64,000 nucleotides of DNA, taken from positions 1 through 64,000 of the forward strand of contig CAKOPK010000004.1 in the NCBI GenBank assembly GCA_934099115.1, in the 5' to 3' direction. Made by a program: the position numbers and the translations under genes. The stretch is from an uncultured Bacilli bacterium (GTDB lineage Bacteria > Bacillota_I > Bacilli_A > RF39 > UBA660). The notes beneath the pieces are model-generated. The model was not told where the DNA came from. It worked only from the letters and a program-made list of their open reading frames with translations, and ran no database searches. Each line of letters begins with the position of its first letter. Position 1 is the stretch's first letter. Shown here one piece after another: positions 52,330-61,693 of the stretch.

Positions 52330-52956
52330 TTACTCCTTCGTTGCAACTAAATAATTTATTTTTACTCCCATGTCACGAAATTTTCTTTCATATTCTGTTG
52401 TAACGTTAGGAATATCTGTATTTGCTAAATCTAATGATACTTCTTTTAAGATATAGCCATTTTCACTTAGACTAACTAGTGAACTTGCAAACAAACCAAT
52501 ATTATCTGTTTTCATAATTATCTTTTTAGGGCCTTTAAATAAATCATTATATAAGTTTAGAAAAACTTCACTGGTAAGTCTACGGTCTTTCGTTCTTTTT
52601 TTAGGCCATGGGTCACTAAAATTTAAATATATTGTAGATATTTCTTTATTAAATACTTCTGTTATATTTTTAGCATCCATATTGATAATATATAAATTAT
52701 TTAAAGCTTGAGGGTATTTTTTTATAGCACGGGCTAGGACTCCAGTATATTTCTCAATACCTATAAAATTAATATCTGGATGAAGAAGTGCCATATTATA
52801 AATAAAATCTCCTTTGCCCATTCCAATTTCTACATGAATATCATTATCATTTTTAAATACTTTTTGCCAGTTACCTTTATTTTCTTTAGCATCTTTTATT
52901 AAATAAGTACAATTATCTAGTAAAATATCTTTATCTTTTAAATTTCTAAGTCTCAT
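52330..52956 (-). CDS. trmB: tRNA (guanine-N7-)-methyltransferase
   Basis: 208 residues from the ATG at 52956, giving the canonical MRLRN start; an ATG at 52983 would begin before the transcript predicted from the TATAAT at 52986-52991. Motifs: VEIGMGKGDFI (SAM-binding), FIGIEKY, YLNFSDPWPKKRTKDRRL and the late TTEYERKFRDMG. TrmB makes m7G46 in the variable loop of tRNAs. Length and motifs are standard. Confidence 0.94.
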   Translation of the reverse strand: MRLRNLKDKDILLDNCTYLIKDAKENKGNWQKVFKNDNDIHVEIGMGKGDFIYNMALLHPDINFIGIEKYTGVLARAIKKYPQALNNLYIINMDAKNITEVFNKEISTIYLNFSDPWPKKRTKDRRLTSEVFLNLYNDLFKGPKKIIMKTDNIGLFASSLVSLSENGYILKEVSLDLANTDIPNVTTEYERKFRDMGVKINYLVATKE

Positions 52957-52962
52957 AAAATC

Positions 52963-52989
52963 ACAACTTTCTATCTTTATCATATATTA
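52963..52989 (+). promoter_or_regulatory. Possible sigma-K-like promoter of the coiled-coil gene
   Basis: AC (52963-52964), 16 bases, CATATATTA (52981-52989), fitting the late mother-cell pattern AC, N16-17, CATANNNTA. A common pattern in AT-rich DNA, so weak evidence. Confidence 0.25.
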
Positions 52990-53008
52990 TATTGAAAGGA
53001 ACGAAAAA

Positions 53009-53347
53009 ATGAAAAAAGAGCGTAATACTTTTTTTGGGGAGTCTAGTTTTATGAATCAAACAGTATATCCCCAAACAGGTCTAAATATTGCTAATCAACC
53101 ATTTCAAGCGACTAGTTATTCTAATCAAGGTTTCTATGCAGGAGCTCCTTTACAACAAGGAAATTATACCACACAAATGCCTTCAAACACAAATACAAAC
53201 ATGACAAATTATGATTATAGTGAAATAGATGCTCGTATTTCTAAGATAGAAAGGCAAATAAGTAGATTAGATGCTCGTGTTAGTAAATTAGAAAATAGTA
53301 CTTTCTATACTGAAGAAACTAATAACAATAATATTTATATGGTCTAA
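53009..53347 (+). CDS. Small Gln/Asn-rich coiled-coil protein, spore-coat-like
   Basis: 112 residues with no signal peptide. The first about 70 residues are rich in Gln, Asn, Thr, Tyr and Pro (TVYPQTGLNIANQPFQ), followed by a short coiled coil YSEIDARISKIERQISRL (about 72-95). It resembles minor coat or morphogenetic proteins of spore formers in composition only. AAAGGAA precedes the ATG. It is not in an operon and is convergent with the flippase gene. A sigma-K-like promoter may control it. Function unknown. Confidence 0.6.
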   Translation: MKKERNTFFGESSFMNQTVYPQTGLNIANQPFQATSYSNQGFYAGAPLQQGNYTTQMPSNTNTNMTNYDYSEIDARISKIERQISRLDARVSKLENSTFYTEETNNNNIYMV

Positions 53348-54988
53348 TTAGGCCTCTTTTTTATGCTTTAATTTATTTTTAATTTTATTTAAGAAATCAT
53401 CACCAAATATATGATTAATTAAACCCATTTTATAGGATATTATAAAATAGATTAGTGCTCCAATTATAGATACTACTAAAACATATAATATGCAGGTTAT
53501 ACGACTTGTAAAATTAACAGGAATAAATGCTTTAATAATGAGTACTGCTAATGTCATAACAATTAAAGGAATACTTATATCTAACATAGTTTTTAATATT
53601 CCTTTATAGTTAAATTTTAATAGTTTTTTTAGTATAATCATGGCTATTATAACTGTAGATGAAAAGCCAAGAATAGTTGCAAATGTTGCTCCCCAATAAG
53701 ATGGTAGCCCTATTAAATCAAATAAAAGCATACATGGAACATCTAGAATTGTATTTAGTAAAATACCAAATATAGCACTTATATATACATAACGATATTT
53801 ATTTACACTTTGTAATGTATAATTAGAGATTGTAAATAAATTAGAAAATAAAGGAGAAAAAATACAAAATGCTAGAATCGTTGAGCCTAAAGGATTATAG
53901 CCATAAAATATTGTCCATATTGGAGTTGCTAATAAAGATATACCAATACACATAGGTGTAGTTATAAAGAAAGTTAATTCTAAAGCTTGATTAAATTTAC
54001 GGTTTACTTCTTGATTATTATTTAAAGTATATGCTTCTACCATGCTTGTTACTAAACTTGGGGCTAAACCTAAACCTATAGAAGTAATAATAATACTTAT
54101 TTTTGAAGCCCATGTACTTATAGCAGTACTAATAAATTCTACATCCTTAGCAACGTATCCTAAATTATCCATGGTTCGCAATATTAAAATCATGTCAACA
54201 TTATTATAGATTGATAAAGCAATGCTTATAATTACAGTTGGTATCGCATATTTTAAGATTTTTTTAATAATTTCTTTATTTGTAATTTTATCTTTGGTAG
54301 TAAATTCTTCATTTAAACGAAAGCCTTGTTCATGTTTTTTTAACTTTGTTCGAACATAGATGTAGGCTGCTAAACCACCAACAAAGGCTCCAAAGACTGC
54401 TATACCTACAGATGCTGTAATATTTAAATGAAGAATTTTAAGGGCAATATAACTTCCTACAACTATGAATAAAACTCTAACGAATTGCTCTATTACTTGA
54501 GAAAAGCTAGATACAGAGATAACACGGTGGCCTTGAAAAAATCCTCTTGTTACGCTTAAAAAAGGAAATATTAATAAGGCAAAAGAAACACAACGAATTA
54601 CAAAAGCAACATCAGCAATAGAATTTCCTCCAGATAAATCCCCTAATATTAAGTGAGCTAATTCTGGAGCAAAGAAAAACATTATAATAAAAGCTAATAT
54701 AGAAATGAACATTAAAATATTTTTTCCTAGTTTAAAAGTTCTTACTTTTGCTTCTTGTTTATTTAAAGTATTTAACTCATTGATTAATTTTCCTACTGCA
54801 TTTGGTATGCCTGCAGTAGATATTTCTAAGAATAATCCATATATATTATAAGCATAAGCATATAGGGCTGCTCCTTGTGAACCTACTATAGCATAAAATG
54901 GAATAACATAAACCATTCCTAATATTTTAACTAAGAAAATAGAAAAAGTTGCTATAAGTGTTCCCTCTATAAATGAATTTTTTTTCAA
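53348..54988 (-). CDS. SpoVB/MurJ-type lipid flippase (MOP family)
   Basis: 546 residues with about 14 membrane helices. The start FIEGTLIATFSIFLVKILGMVYVIPF, STAGIPNAVGKLINELN, GFFQGHR and the repeated helix pairs are typical of the MurJ/SpoVB/YtgP family, which flips undecaprenyl-linked sugars, such as lipid II or spore cortex precursors. SpoVB versus YtgP cannot be settled by eye. The upstream gene is Cse60-like, which points to a sporulation role. Length is normal. Confidence 0.85.
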   Translation of the reverse strand: MKKNSFIEGTLIATFSIFLVKILGMVYVIPFYAIVGSQGAALYAYAYNIYGLFLEISTAGIPNAVGKLINELNTLNKQEAKVRTFKLGKNILMFISILAFIIMFFFAPELAHLILGDLSGGNSIADVAFVIRCVSFALLIFPFLSVTRGFFQGHRVISVSSFSQVIEQFVRVLFIVVGSYIALKILHLNITASVGIAVFGAFVGGLAAYIYVRTKLKKHEQGFRLNEEFTTKDKITNKEIIKKILKYAIPTVIISIALSIYNNVDMILILRTMDNLGYVAKDVEFISTAISTWASKISIIITSIGLGLAPSLVTSMVEAYTLNNNQEVNRKFNQALELTFFITTPMCIGISLLATPIWTIFYGYNPLGSTILAFCIFSPLFSNLFTISNYTLQSVNKYRYVYISAIFGILLNTILDVPCMLLFDLIGLPSYWGATFATILGFSSTVIIAMIILKKLLKFNYKGILKTMLDISIPLIVMTLAVLIIKAFIPVNFTSRITCILYVLVVSIIGALIYFIISYKMGLINHIFGDDFLNKIKNKLKHKKEA

Positions 54989-55001
54989 ATAACTTCACCT
55001 C

Positions 55002-55172
55002 TTATGTATAAATAATCATAGCTGTAAAACAATAGATTTGTTCTTCTCCAAACATTGTAATAGCAGTTTGAAATTTAATATCTATTACCTCTCCTTCTAT
55101 AGTACTCAGAAATGCATTTACAGATGCTTCTAAATCTTTTTCATGAGATTCATCAATAATTTTAACTTTCAT
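55002..55172 (-). CDS. Cse60-like sporulation protein
   Basis: 56 residues from the ATG at 55172 (GGTG upstream; a GTG four codons earlier is possible). MKVKIIDESHEKDLEASVNAF, then EVIDIKFQTAI and CFTAMIIY match the small Cse60 family, found in sporulating Bacillota and controlled in Bacillus by sigma-E. Its function is unknown. It lies 13 bases before the SpoVB/MurJ-like gene and is probably co-transcribed. Confidence 0.65.
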   Translation of the reverse strand: MKVKIIDESHEKDLEASVNAFLSTIEGEVIDIKFQTAITMFGEEQIYCFTAMIIYT

Positions 55173-55264
55173 ATTATTCACCAAAATTAGAATAGCATAA
55201 ATGAAAGAAAATATTTGTCGAATAAAATAATAAATTTTAAATCTCTTTCATTTTATCACAAATT

Positions 55265-55293
55265 AAAATAAGTGTACAGTTAACACTTATTTT
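55265..55293 (-). terminator. Terminator of the small Gly/Tyr/Pro-rich gene
   Basis: AAAATAAGTGT and ACACTTATTTT form a perfect 11-bp stem with a 7-nt loop after the stop at 55313, and the minus strand continues with an AT-rich tail. Confidence 0.75.
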
Positions 55294-55312
55294 AAAGTAT
55301 ATAATATGTCAA

Positions 55313-55534
55313 TTAATAGCCATATGGTCCTGGTACATAACCCCCATAAGAATAATAAGCGTAAGGGTATCCAGGAGAATACATAGGTCTATTTTGATAT
55401 CCTGGTGCTACATTATAAATTGGTCTAGGTCGTGTAAGACCAATAGCTGCTCCTCCCACTAATGCTCCAGTTAAGAATGGTACTATTACTTGTCTATCTC
55501 CTGTTGGATATACATAGGATATATTTTGATACAT
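55313..55534 (-). CDS. Small Gly/Tyr/Pro-rich protein, spore-coat-like
   Basis: 73 residues from the ATG at 55534 (AGAGGTG six bases upstream). After QNISYVYPTGDRQVIVPF comes a short hydrophobic Gly/Ala stretch (FLTGALVGGAAIG), then RPRPIYNVAPGYQNRP and a Tyr/Gly/Pro tail. This composition is common in small spore coat or exosporium proteins of Bacillota. A sigma-E-like -10 (CATACATTA, 55554-55562) lies upstream. It is monocistronic with its own terminator. Confidence 0.55.
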   Translation of the reverse strand: MYQNISYVYPTGDRQVIVPFLTGALVGGAAIGLTRPRPIYNVAPGYQNRPMYSPGYPYAYYSYGGYVPGPYGY

Positions 55535-55553
55535 AAAACTCACCTCTTGTTAG

Positions 55554-55562
55554 TAATGTATG
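55554..55562 (-). promoter_or_regulatory. Sporulation-type -10 upstream of the small coat-like gene
   Basis: CATACATTA on the minus strand fits the sigma-E -10 CATACANT and the sigma-K pattern CATANNNTA, 20 bases before the ATG at 55534. No -35 is clear. Confidence 0.35.
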
Positions 55563-55606
55563 TGAAATAATAAAAAAGAAAAAGGACATTAACCCAGAAA
55601 AAAAGA

Positions 55607-56833
55607 CTATTTTATAAGTCCTAAGTAATAGTTTTTCTTTCCTTTTTTGATAATCATAACTTTGTTATCAATTAAATCTTCTTCTTTTATTTTATATTCT
55701 AAATTATCTATTTTTTTATTATTAATACGAATAGCATTTGCATTTACAAATTCTCTTGCTTCTCTTTTACTTGTGCATATTTTACTATCTGTTAAGAAAT
55801 CAATAATATTTGCTCCTAAAGATATATCTACTGTTGGTACTCCTTTTAAAGAATTAATAATATCTGTACTAGATAAAGATGTAACATTTTCGTTAAATAA
55901 AGATTCACTTATTTTTAAGGCTTTTTCATATTCTTCATGGCCATGTAAGAAGGTTATTACTTCTTCTGCTAGTTTCTTATGAGCTACTCTAAGTTCTGGT
56001 TGTTCTTTATGGATTTTTTCAGTTTCTTCTATTTCTTCTTTACTTAAGAAAGTTAATTTTTTTAGATAATCAATAACCATTTCATCTTCAGTATTAATAA
56101 AGAATTGATACATTTCATAAGCACTAGTTTTATTAATATCTAACCAAATAGCATTTCCTTCACTTTTACCAAATTTTGTACCATCTTTCTTTGTGATTAG
56201 AGGCATTGTAAAGCCATAAGCTTCTTCTCCTGTTTTTTTACGGATTAAATCAATACCAGCGGTTATATTTCCCCATTGGTCTTGACCCGCTACTTGCATT
56301 TTACAGTTTTTATTTTGATATAACCATAAATAATCTAAAGATTGCATAATCATATAAGAAAACTCTGTATATGTAATACCTGCATCTAGTCTTCTTCTTA
56401 TAATGTCTTTATCAAGCATATAATTGATAGAAAAATATTTGCCATAATCCCTTAAATAATCAATAAAGTTTATATCTTTACTCCAATCATAATTATTTAC
56501 TATTTCAAAACCAAAGATTTTTTTTACTTGATTGGTTAGGGCTTCTACATTATGATTTACAGCCTCTTTTGTAATCATTGGCCTTTCTGTTGTTGGCTTT
56601 GGATCTCCGATTTGACCGGTAGCACCTCCAATTAATAAAATGGGATGGTGTCCTGCTCTTTTTAGTCTAGTAGCCATTAAAAATGATGAAAAATGACCAA
56701 TATGTAGGGAATCCCCTGTAGGGTCTGTTCCTATATAAAAAGTAACTCCTCCATTATTTAATAGTTCTTCTATTTTAGGACTAGAAATATCTTTAATTAG
56801 TCCTCTCCATTTTAAATCTTCAAAAAATGTCAT
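55607..56833 (-). CDS. tyrS: Tyrosyl-tRNA synthetase
   Basis: 408 residues. GTDPTGDSLHIGHFSSF holds the HIGH signature, GQDQWGNITAG the tyrosine site, KFGKSEGNAIWL the KMSKS loop, and a C-terminal S4 domain (TDSKICTSKREAREFV) follows. It charges tRNA-Tyr in the cytosol. Length is normal. Its ATG overlaps the end of the aminopeptidase gene, so no T-box leader is possible directly before it. Confidence 0.96.
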   Translation of the reverse strand: MTFFEDLKWRGLIKDISSPKIEELLNNGGVTFYIGTDPTGDSLHIGHFSSFLMATRLKRAGHHPILLIGGATGQIGDPKPTTERPMITKEAVNHNVEALTNQVKKIFGFEIVNNYDWSKDINFIDYLRDYGKYFSINYMLDKDIIRRRLDAGITYTEFSYMIMQSLDYLWLYQNKNCKMQVAGQDQWGNITAGIDLIRKKTGEEAYGFTMPLITKKDGTKFGKSEGNAIWLDINKTSAYEMYQFFINTEDEMVIDYLKKLTFLSKEEIEETEKIHKEQPELRVAHKKLAEEVITFLHGHEEYEKALKISESLFNENVTSLSSTDIINSLKGVPTVDISLGANIIDFLTDSKICTSKREAREFVNANAIRINNKKIDNLEYKIKEEDLIDNKVMIIKKGKKNYYLGLIK

Positions 56834-58038
56834 ACAATATCCTCCTGTATAAAATTTCCTTCTTTCATTATAACGACTTCTTTACCATTTTTCAAGACTG
56901 CTTTTACTTCTAAATCACTTGTTCCGATAAAAAAGTCTACATGAGTATGAGAATAATTAATACCACTTTCTAATAATTCTTCCTTCGTTTTTTCTAAGCC
57001 ACTTTCAATGCACTCGCTAAAACCTGCTCCTATCGCTAAGTGACATGATGCATTTTCGTCATATAAAGTGTTCTTAAAAATAATACCGGTTTTAGATATA
57101 GTGGAAGAATAATCAACTAAAGCACATTCTCCTAGATAATGAGAGCCTTCATCTGTTTCAATAATTCCCTTTAAAATATCATATCCTTTTTTAGCACTAT
57201 AATCTATAATTCTTCCATCTTTAAAAATTATACTAAAATCTGCTATCGCTTCATTATTATGAATTAATACTTTGGATGATTTTACAATTCCATTAACGCG
57301 TAGACGATCTGGAGATGCAAAAACTTCTAGAGTTGGCATATTCACTAGATTATTGCCCTCTGCACTTTGAAATATATAATCTTTTGGGAGACCAATTTCT
57401 AAGTCTGTGCCTAAACTATTATGATAAATTAGTTTATCTATGGATAATCTATTTAAATAATTTGCTCTTTCTTTAAGAGTATTTATTTGTTTTTCCCAAG
57501 CAAGAATTGGATTTTCTTCATTAATTAAACAAATATCAAATATATAATTCCATAACTTAGTAGTATCACTATTTCCAAACAAATCATAAGCCCATAGATT
57601 ATTTGGTACTGCAGAAATATTCCATTTTATCGTTCCTTTATTTTGGTAATCACGATAAATAGAGATTGATTTCATTTGATAGGCGTTTACTTTACTTAAT
57701 ATTTCTTTATCTACATCTTGATAGAAATTAGGTAATGTTGAAGTTAAAATCATGAAAGAATAACCTTCTAGAGCCATTTTATTATATTTTGTAATATCTA
57801 TAAGCGGACTTTTTATAATCTCGTCATATGATTTCGTCATGTATAGTTCTTTTAGACTATCCGGTTCACTTATTAAAGTTTCAATTTCTGTTATTCCTAT
57901 CTTTTGAGCTTCTTCAATTGCTATATCAATAAAGTCTTTTATAAAATCTATTCCAACAATGAATAGTTTATCTTCCTTTTTTAATTTTAAACATCCCTCA
58001 AGGATAAACTTTGCATATTTTCTTTTATTATCTTCCAT
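56830..58038 (-). CDS. M29 family aminopeptidase (AmpS/PepS-like)
   Basis: 402 residues, normal for the family. Motifs: NMPTLEVFASPDRLRVNG with a metal-binding Glu, DEGSHYLGECALVD, ENASCHLAIGAGF and the final THVDFFIGTSDLEV (His and Asp ligands). It is a cytosolic metal-dependent aminopeptidase. AAGGAAA precedes the ATG. It is the first gene of a two-gene unit with tyrS. Confidence 0.9.
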   Translation of the reverse strand: MEDNKRKYAKFILEGCLKLKKEDKLFIVGIDFIKDFIDIAIEEAQKIGITEIETLISEPDSLKELYMTKSYDEIIKSPLIDITKYNKMALEGYSFMILTSTLPNFYQDVDKEILSKVNAYQMKSISIYRDYQNKGTIKWNISAVPNNLWAYDLFGNSDTTKLWNYIFDICLINEENPILAWEKQINTLKERANYLNRLSIDKLIYHNSLGTDLEIGLPKDYIFQSAEGNNLVNMPTLEVFASPDRLRVNGIVKSSKVLIHNNEAIADFSIIFKDGRIIDYSAKKGYDILKGIIETDEGSHYLGECALVDYSSTISKTGIIFKNTLYDENASCHLAIGAGFSECIESGLEKTKEELLESGINYSHTHVDFFIGTSDLEVKAVLKNGKEVVIMKEGNFIQEDIV

Positions 58039-58058
58039 TTTATTTCCTTTCTAAAAAC

Positions 58059-58092
58059 AAAAAGTTCAATAGTATGAACTAACGAACTTTTT
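58059..58092 (-). terminator. Terminator of the InlB-repeat gene
   Basis: AAAAAGTTC (58059-58067) and GAACTTTTT (58084-58092) form a stem around a 16-nt loop, followed by a T-run on the minus strand. Confidence 0.65.
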
Positions 58093-58094
58093 TA

Positions 58095-59969
58095 TTATCT
58101 ATAATAACTATCTACAATCTCATAATCTCTATAAGAATTAGATTTCGATGCTTTATCATCAACACATTGGTCTAAATCTGTATATTCAATGTCAAAGTAT
58201 AATGGAACAAAGTATACATAATAATTTGATGAAGTATAGAATTTGTCTGCTGTAATAGATAATAAACTGTATAAATTATTTCTTACTGTAAAATAATGTT
58301 CTTTTCCACTAGAATAATTATATGTAACATTTGTAGAGAAATTATTTGATTTTAAAGAATATCTCTTTAAGTTACTACCACTTCCAGCATCAACACTATT
58401 GCCAGATGCATTTATCATAATAATAGGTTTATTATAGCTCTTCCAATAATTGTATGCTCTATTGTAATCATTATTACTTAGAGTTCCATAATCTACTACT
58501 TTTACGTGATTTATATTGGAATTTGTATATCTTAATGTGTAATTAAAGTGGAATGAAGATGATGAGCCAATATCTGATTTTCCAACATACCCTGTTGAAT
58601 AGATTCTATCACTTTCTATCTTACAATAAGTATGATACTGTTCTCTATCTTTTTCCCAATTAGCCACTAGTGTAATACTTTGATATACTCTTTTGTTAAA
58701 GTTATATTCATTACCATTATAGTACCAGCCTAAGAACGTATACCCATTTCTTGTTGGATTACTTGGTTTACTTGCCCTATTACCATCTTTTACAGTTTGA
58801 GTACGGACACTAGTACCCCCATTAGAATCAAAATATACTTTATGAGTTTCTACACAACTTCCATTGTCTTCCCATTTGGCATATAATGTTATATTTTGGT
58901 AAACACCATTATTAAAATTGTATTTCTTAGTTAGTGAACTATCTGTATACCAACCAACAAAATCATAACAAGCTTTTGTTGGATTTCCTGGCTGATTAGC
59001 ACGAGCCCCTTCTGTTACAGTTTGGGATGGAACACTAGTGCCACCATTGGAATCAAAACGTACTGTATATTTATTCTTTACAGGATTATTATTATCATTG
59101 TTATTATCATTTTGATTTTTCTTCCATTTGGCTATTAAAGTTATTTTTCTAGTTACTGGAGTATTAAAATCATATTCTTCACCATCTAAATACCAGCCTA
59201 AGAATGTATACCCATTTCTTGTTGTTGTTTTATATTCTGCTGTAGCTCCTTTTCTAACTGTTTGAGAACGGACACTAGTTCCTCCATTAGAATTAAAGCT
59301 AACCGTATAATAAGCGTTATTTAAGCAGTCATTTTTGCAATCACTGCCTGTGCAACTATTACAATTGGTAATATAATTAATATTATAATTATTATTTATT
59401 ACTGTACTCTTACTTGGAGTGTATGCAGTATTTCCTTTTGTACTAGTATTATTTTTAGTACTCGTAGTGTTTGTACTACTACTATTTGTATTACTGCTAT
59501 TATTATCTTTTACTTCTACTACTGTTTTATTATTACAATCAGTACATTCTGTATTAATTGTAGTAACAATATAATCAGTCTTATCTTCACAACTTAAGAA
59601 TACTTTTAAAGCATATTCATTATCTAAAGTTTTAGTTGCTTGAATATAAGAATCGGTCATATTACAAGTTTTACCATTTGCATCTTGAAATTCTACTATT
59701 AAATTGCTAGACACCATTTCTTCTAAAGACATACGATTTGTTTTGCCTATTTTGTCTGGTAAATTGCTACCCTTAAAGTATTCAAATCCAGCTTCTTTCA
59801 TTAAATTAATATTGTTAACAAATACAGAATCATTGCCTGCTACAGAACCATTACTCTTATTTTTAGGGTAAACAAGAACAATAATGATTACTAGTATAGC
59901 AATTAAAACTGTAAGCCCTATCACTTTAAACCAACTAATCTTGTATTCTTTTTCCATATTATCTGTCAT
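58095..59969 (-). CDS. Membrane-anchored InlB-repeat surface protein
   Basis: 624 residues from the ATG at 59969 (GGTGG eight bases upstream). Topology: short cytoplasmic start, membrane helix (about 12-32), an exported domain, a Ser/Thr/Asn linker with a Cys cluster (CNSCTGSDCKNDC), then three Listeria-Bacteroides InlB B-type repeats, each with F.SNGGTSV...TV..G, GY.FLGWY or similar, and TL.A.W. A C-terminal beta domain of about 170 residues follows. Such proteins are adhesins or glycan-binding surface proteins. The N-terminal anchor replaces a C-terminal sorting signal. Confidence 0.82.
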   Translation of the reverse strand: MTDNMEKEYKISWFKVIGLTVLIAILVIIIVLVYPKNKSNGSVAGNDSVFVNNINLMKEAGFEYFKGSNLPDKIGKTNRMSLEEMVSSNLIVEFQDANGKTCNMTDSYIQATKTLDNEYALKVFLSCEDKTDYIVTTINTECTDCNNKTVVEVKDNNSSNTNSSSTNTTSTKNNTSTKGNTAYTPSKSTVINNNYNINYITNCNSCTGSDCKNDCLNNAYYTVSFNSNGGTSVRSQTVRKGATAEYKTTTRNGYTFLGWYLDGEEYDFNTPVTRKITLIAKWKKNQNDNNNDNNNPVKNKYTVRFDSNGGTSVPSQTVTEGARANQPGNPTKACYDFVGWYTDSSLTKKYNFNNGVYQNITLYAKWEDNGSCVETHKVYFDSNGGTSVRTQTVKDGNRASKPSNPTRNGYTFLGWYYNGNEYNFNKRVYQSITLVANWEKDREQYHTYCKIESDRIYSTGYVGKSDIGSSSSFHFNYTLRYTNSNINHVKVVDYGTLSNNDYNRAYNYWKSYNKPIIMINASGNSVDAGSGSNLKRYSLKSNNFSTNVTYNYSSGKEHYFTVRNNLYSLLSITADKFYTSSNYYVYFVPLYFDIEYTDLDQCVDDKASKSNSYRDYEIVDSYYR

Positions 59970-60055
59970 ATCCTTTACCACCCTTACTTCCTATAAGAAT
60001 AGTATATCTATTTATATAATTAAAGTCAAGAAAATAAGCCAAAAATGTATAAAAA

Positions 60056-60087
60056 AAAGGAAAAAATAGTTTGTTTCTTTTTCCTTT
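60056..60087 (-). terminator. Terminator of the YtxH/DUF948 cluster
   Basis: AAAGGAAAAA and TTTTTCCTTT form a 10-bp stem with a T-run on the minus strand. Confidence 0.7.
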
Positions 60088-60093
60088 TATTTA

Positions 60094-60519
60094 TTATTTA
60101 CTTTTTGCTTTTTTAGGCTCTTCGTTTTTTAATTTTGCTGTTGCAGCTTCTAAAGCTTTAATTGTGCTTTCTTTAACTTCACGAGCTGCTGCTTCAATTA
60201 CTGGAGTGCCTTTCTTAACTGCATAGTCTACTAAATCATCAGCTTTTTTCTTGATTTTTTTAGCTTGGTCTTTAATAGCACTTGCTACTGTTTCTTTATC
60301 TAATTTTTTTAAATCTTCTTTGATTTCTTCTACTTTCTTTTCAATAGTAGCTTTTACATCTTCTGCTTTAATGTTTTTTGCTTTTTCTAATAAATCATCC
60401 ATTTTTGCTTTTAAGTCTTTACGTAGTTCTTTACCACTTTTAGGAGCAAGTAACATTCCTACTGTTGCTCCAAGTCCAACTCCTACTAAAAATTTTCCAA
60501 TTCCATTATTTTTACTCAT
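60094..60519 (-). CDS. YtxH-domain protein
   Basis: 141 residues: short Gly-rich membrane helix (GKFLVGVGLGATVGMLLAPKSGKELRKDL) typical of YtxH, followed by a Lys/Glu-rich helical bundle. YtxH proteins are small membrane-anchored and stress-linked in Bacillus. The start overlaps the end of the DUF948-like gene by eight bases. No catalytic function is expected. Confidence 0.85.
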   Translation of the reverse strand: MSKNNGIGKFLVGVGLGATVGMLLAPKSGKELRKDLKAKMDDLLEKAKNIKAEDVKATIEKKVEEIKEDLKKLDKETVASAIKDQAKKIKKKADDLVDYAVKKGTPVIEAAAREVKESTIKALEAATAKLKNEEPKKAKSK

Positions 60520-60814
60520 TATTTTCTTCTTCCTTCCTTTTATCCTTATTTCTTTTTCTGAAAATCAATTTTGATGCAATACCTGATAAACCATCCACTA
60601 CTCGGTCTGTTAAAGTAACTATTTTATCAGTAGTAAAATCTACAATGTGGAATAATCCATTTAAAGATTCTACTTTTTCATTTACATCTTCTACCACTTT
60701 TTCCACCTTATTGATGGTAATAATTGATTTGATACCTAATATTATGCCAATAACTAATATAATTATTAATAAAAGATAAATAATTATTGGCAAAAATGAT
60801 AGCCAAAATTCCAT
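60512..60814 (-). CDS. DUF948-like membrane protein
   Basis: 100 residues: one membrane helix (about 8-32) and a helical region NKVEKVVEDVNEKVESLNGLF, the usual DUF948 plan, followed by a basic tail. DUF948 and YtxH genes are often paired, as here. Cell-envelope role, unknown in detail. Confidence 0.7.
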   Translation of the reverse strand: MEFWLSFLPIIIYLLLIIILVIGIILGIKSIITINKVEKVVEDVNEKVESLNGLFHIVDFTTDKIVTLTDRVVDGLSGIASKLIFRKRNKDKRKEEENNE

Positions 60815-61680
60815 TATTTGTCACCCTCTCTATTCTCATACATCGAATCAATTAAATCGAATAAATCACTTTCTAATGTGTCTTCTTCTAGGTTTTCTTC
60901 TTTTTTAGGTTCAACACTTTCTTGAATATTTTCTAAAGAATCTATATCATCAGCAACTGATTTATCCTCTTGTTCTTCACTACCTTTAACATCTATATAA
61001 TCATCACTACTATCTTTTAATAATTCATCAATGGTTCTTGCTTTTTCTAGTTTTTCTTCTAAAATTTTATCTTCTTCTTGATTATCTATTTTTTCAATTT
61101 CAATTTTCTCTAATTCTTTCTTTTCTTCTAGAGACCCAAAAGCTTTTTTACGAACACTATCAACATCTAAACTTTTTAGAGGCGTTACAGGTTTCGTTGT
61201 TATTTCATCAGGAGTATAATTTTTATCTAAAATGCCATATACAGGGCTAATAATTGGCGATGGTTTAAATTTTGCTTTTGGAGTTTTTTCTTCTTCTTTT
61301 CGCTCTGGTCTTTTATATTCTACTTTTTTCTCTTTTTCCTGTTTCTTTTTCTCATATTCCATTATATTCGTAGAACGTTTAGGTCGTGCACTTTCAAATT
61401 CTTTTTCATCAAAATCCGGGAAATTAAAAGTACTTTCTGTTTTTATTGGAGCGCTTGGTTGCTCATATTTTTTTACAGGTTCTACTTTTTTTTCTTGATA
61501 AATAGGTTCTCTTGGCGTTTCTTCATAAAAACGAGCATAAGAGAAATCTTGTTTTGGCTCTTCCTTTTTAGGAACTTCATAAACAGGTTCTATTTTTTTT
61601 TCTTTCTTTTTTTCAATTACAGGAATTTCTACCTCTTCTTCTTCAAATAATATATTTTTTAATTTGCTAACTAAGCCCAT
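60814..61680 (-). CDS. Charged cytoplasmic protein with PSPIISPVYGILD motif
   Basis: 288 residues from the ATG at 61680 (AGGAAGGTG six bases upstream). It begins MGLVSKLKNILFEEEE, is very rich in Lys, Glu and Pro and contains one conserved-looking motif KPSPIISPVYGILDKNY (about 137-153). The remaining length is disordered-looking and acidic at the end. No known domain is recognised. It leads the unit with the DUF948 and YtxH genes, and its stop is one base from the next start. A role in cell division or envelope organisation is only a guess. Confidence 0.6.
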   Translation of the reverse strand: MGLVSKLKNILFEEEEVEIPVIEKKKEKKIEPVYEVPKKEEPKQDFSYARFYEETPREPIYQEKKVEPVKKYEQPSAPIKTESTFNFPDFDEKEFESARPKRSTNIMEYEKKKQEKEKKVEYKRPERKEEEKTPKAKFKPSPIISPVYGILDKNYTPDEITTKPVTPLKSLDVDSVRKKAFGSLEEKKELEKIEIEKIDNQEEDKILEEKLEKARTIDELLKDSSDDYIDVKGSEEQEDKSVADDIDSLENIQESVEPKKEENLEEDTLESDLFDLIDSMYENREGDK

Positions 61681-61693
61681 TATTAACACCTTC

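Noticed and set aside
56830..58038. T-box leader of tyrS
   Set aside because: The aminopeptidase gene directly overlaps the tyrS start, leaving no leader for a T-box.
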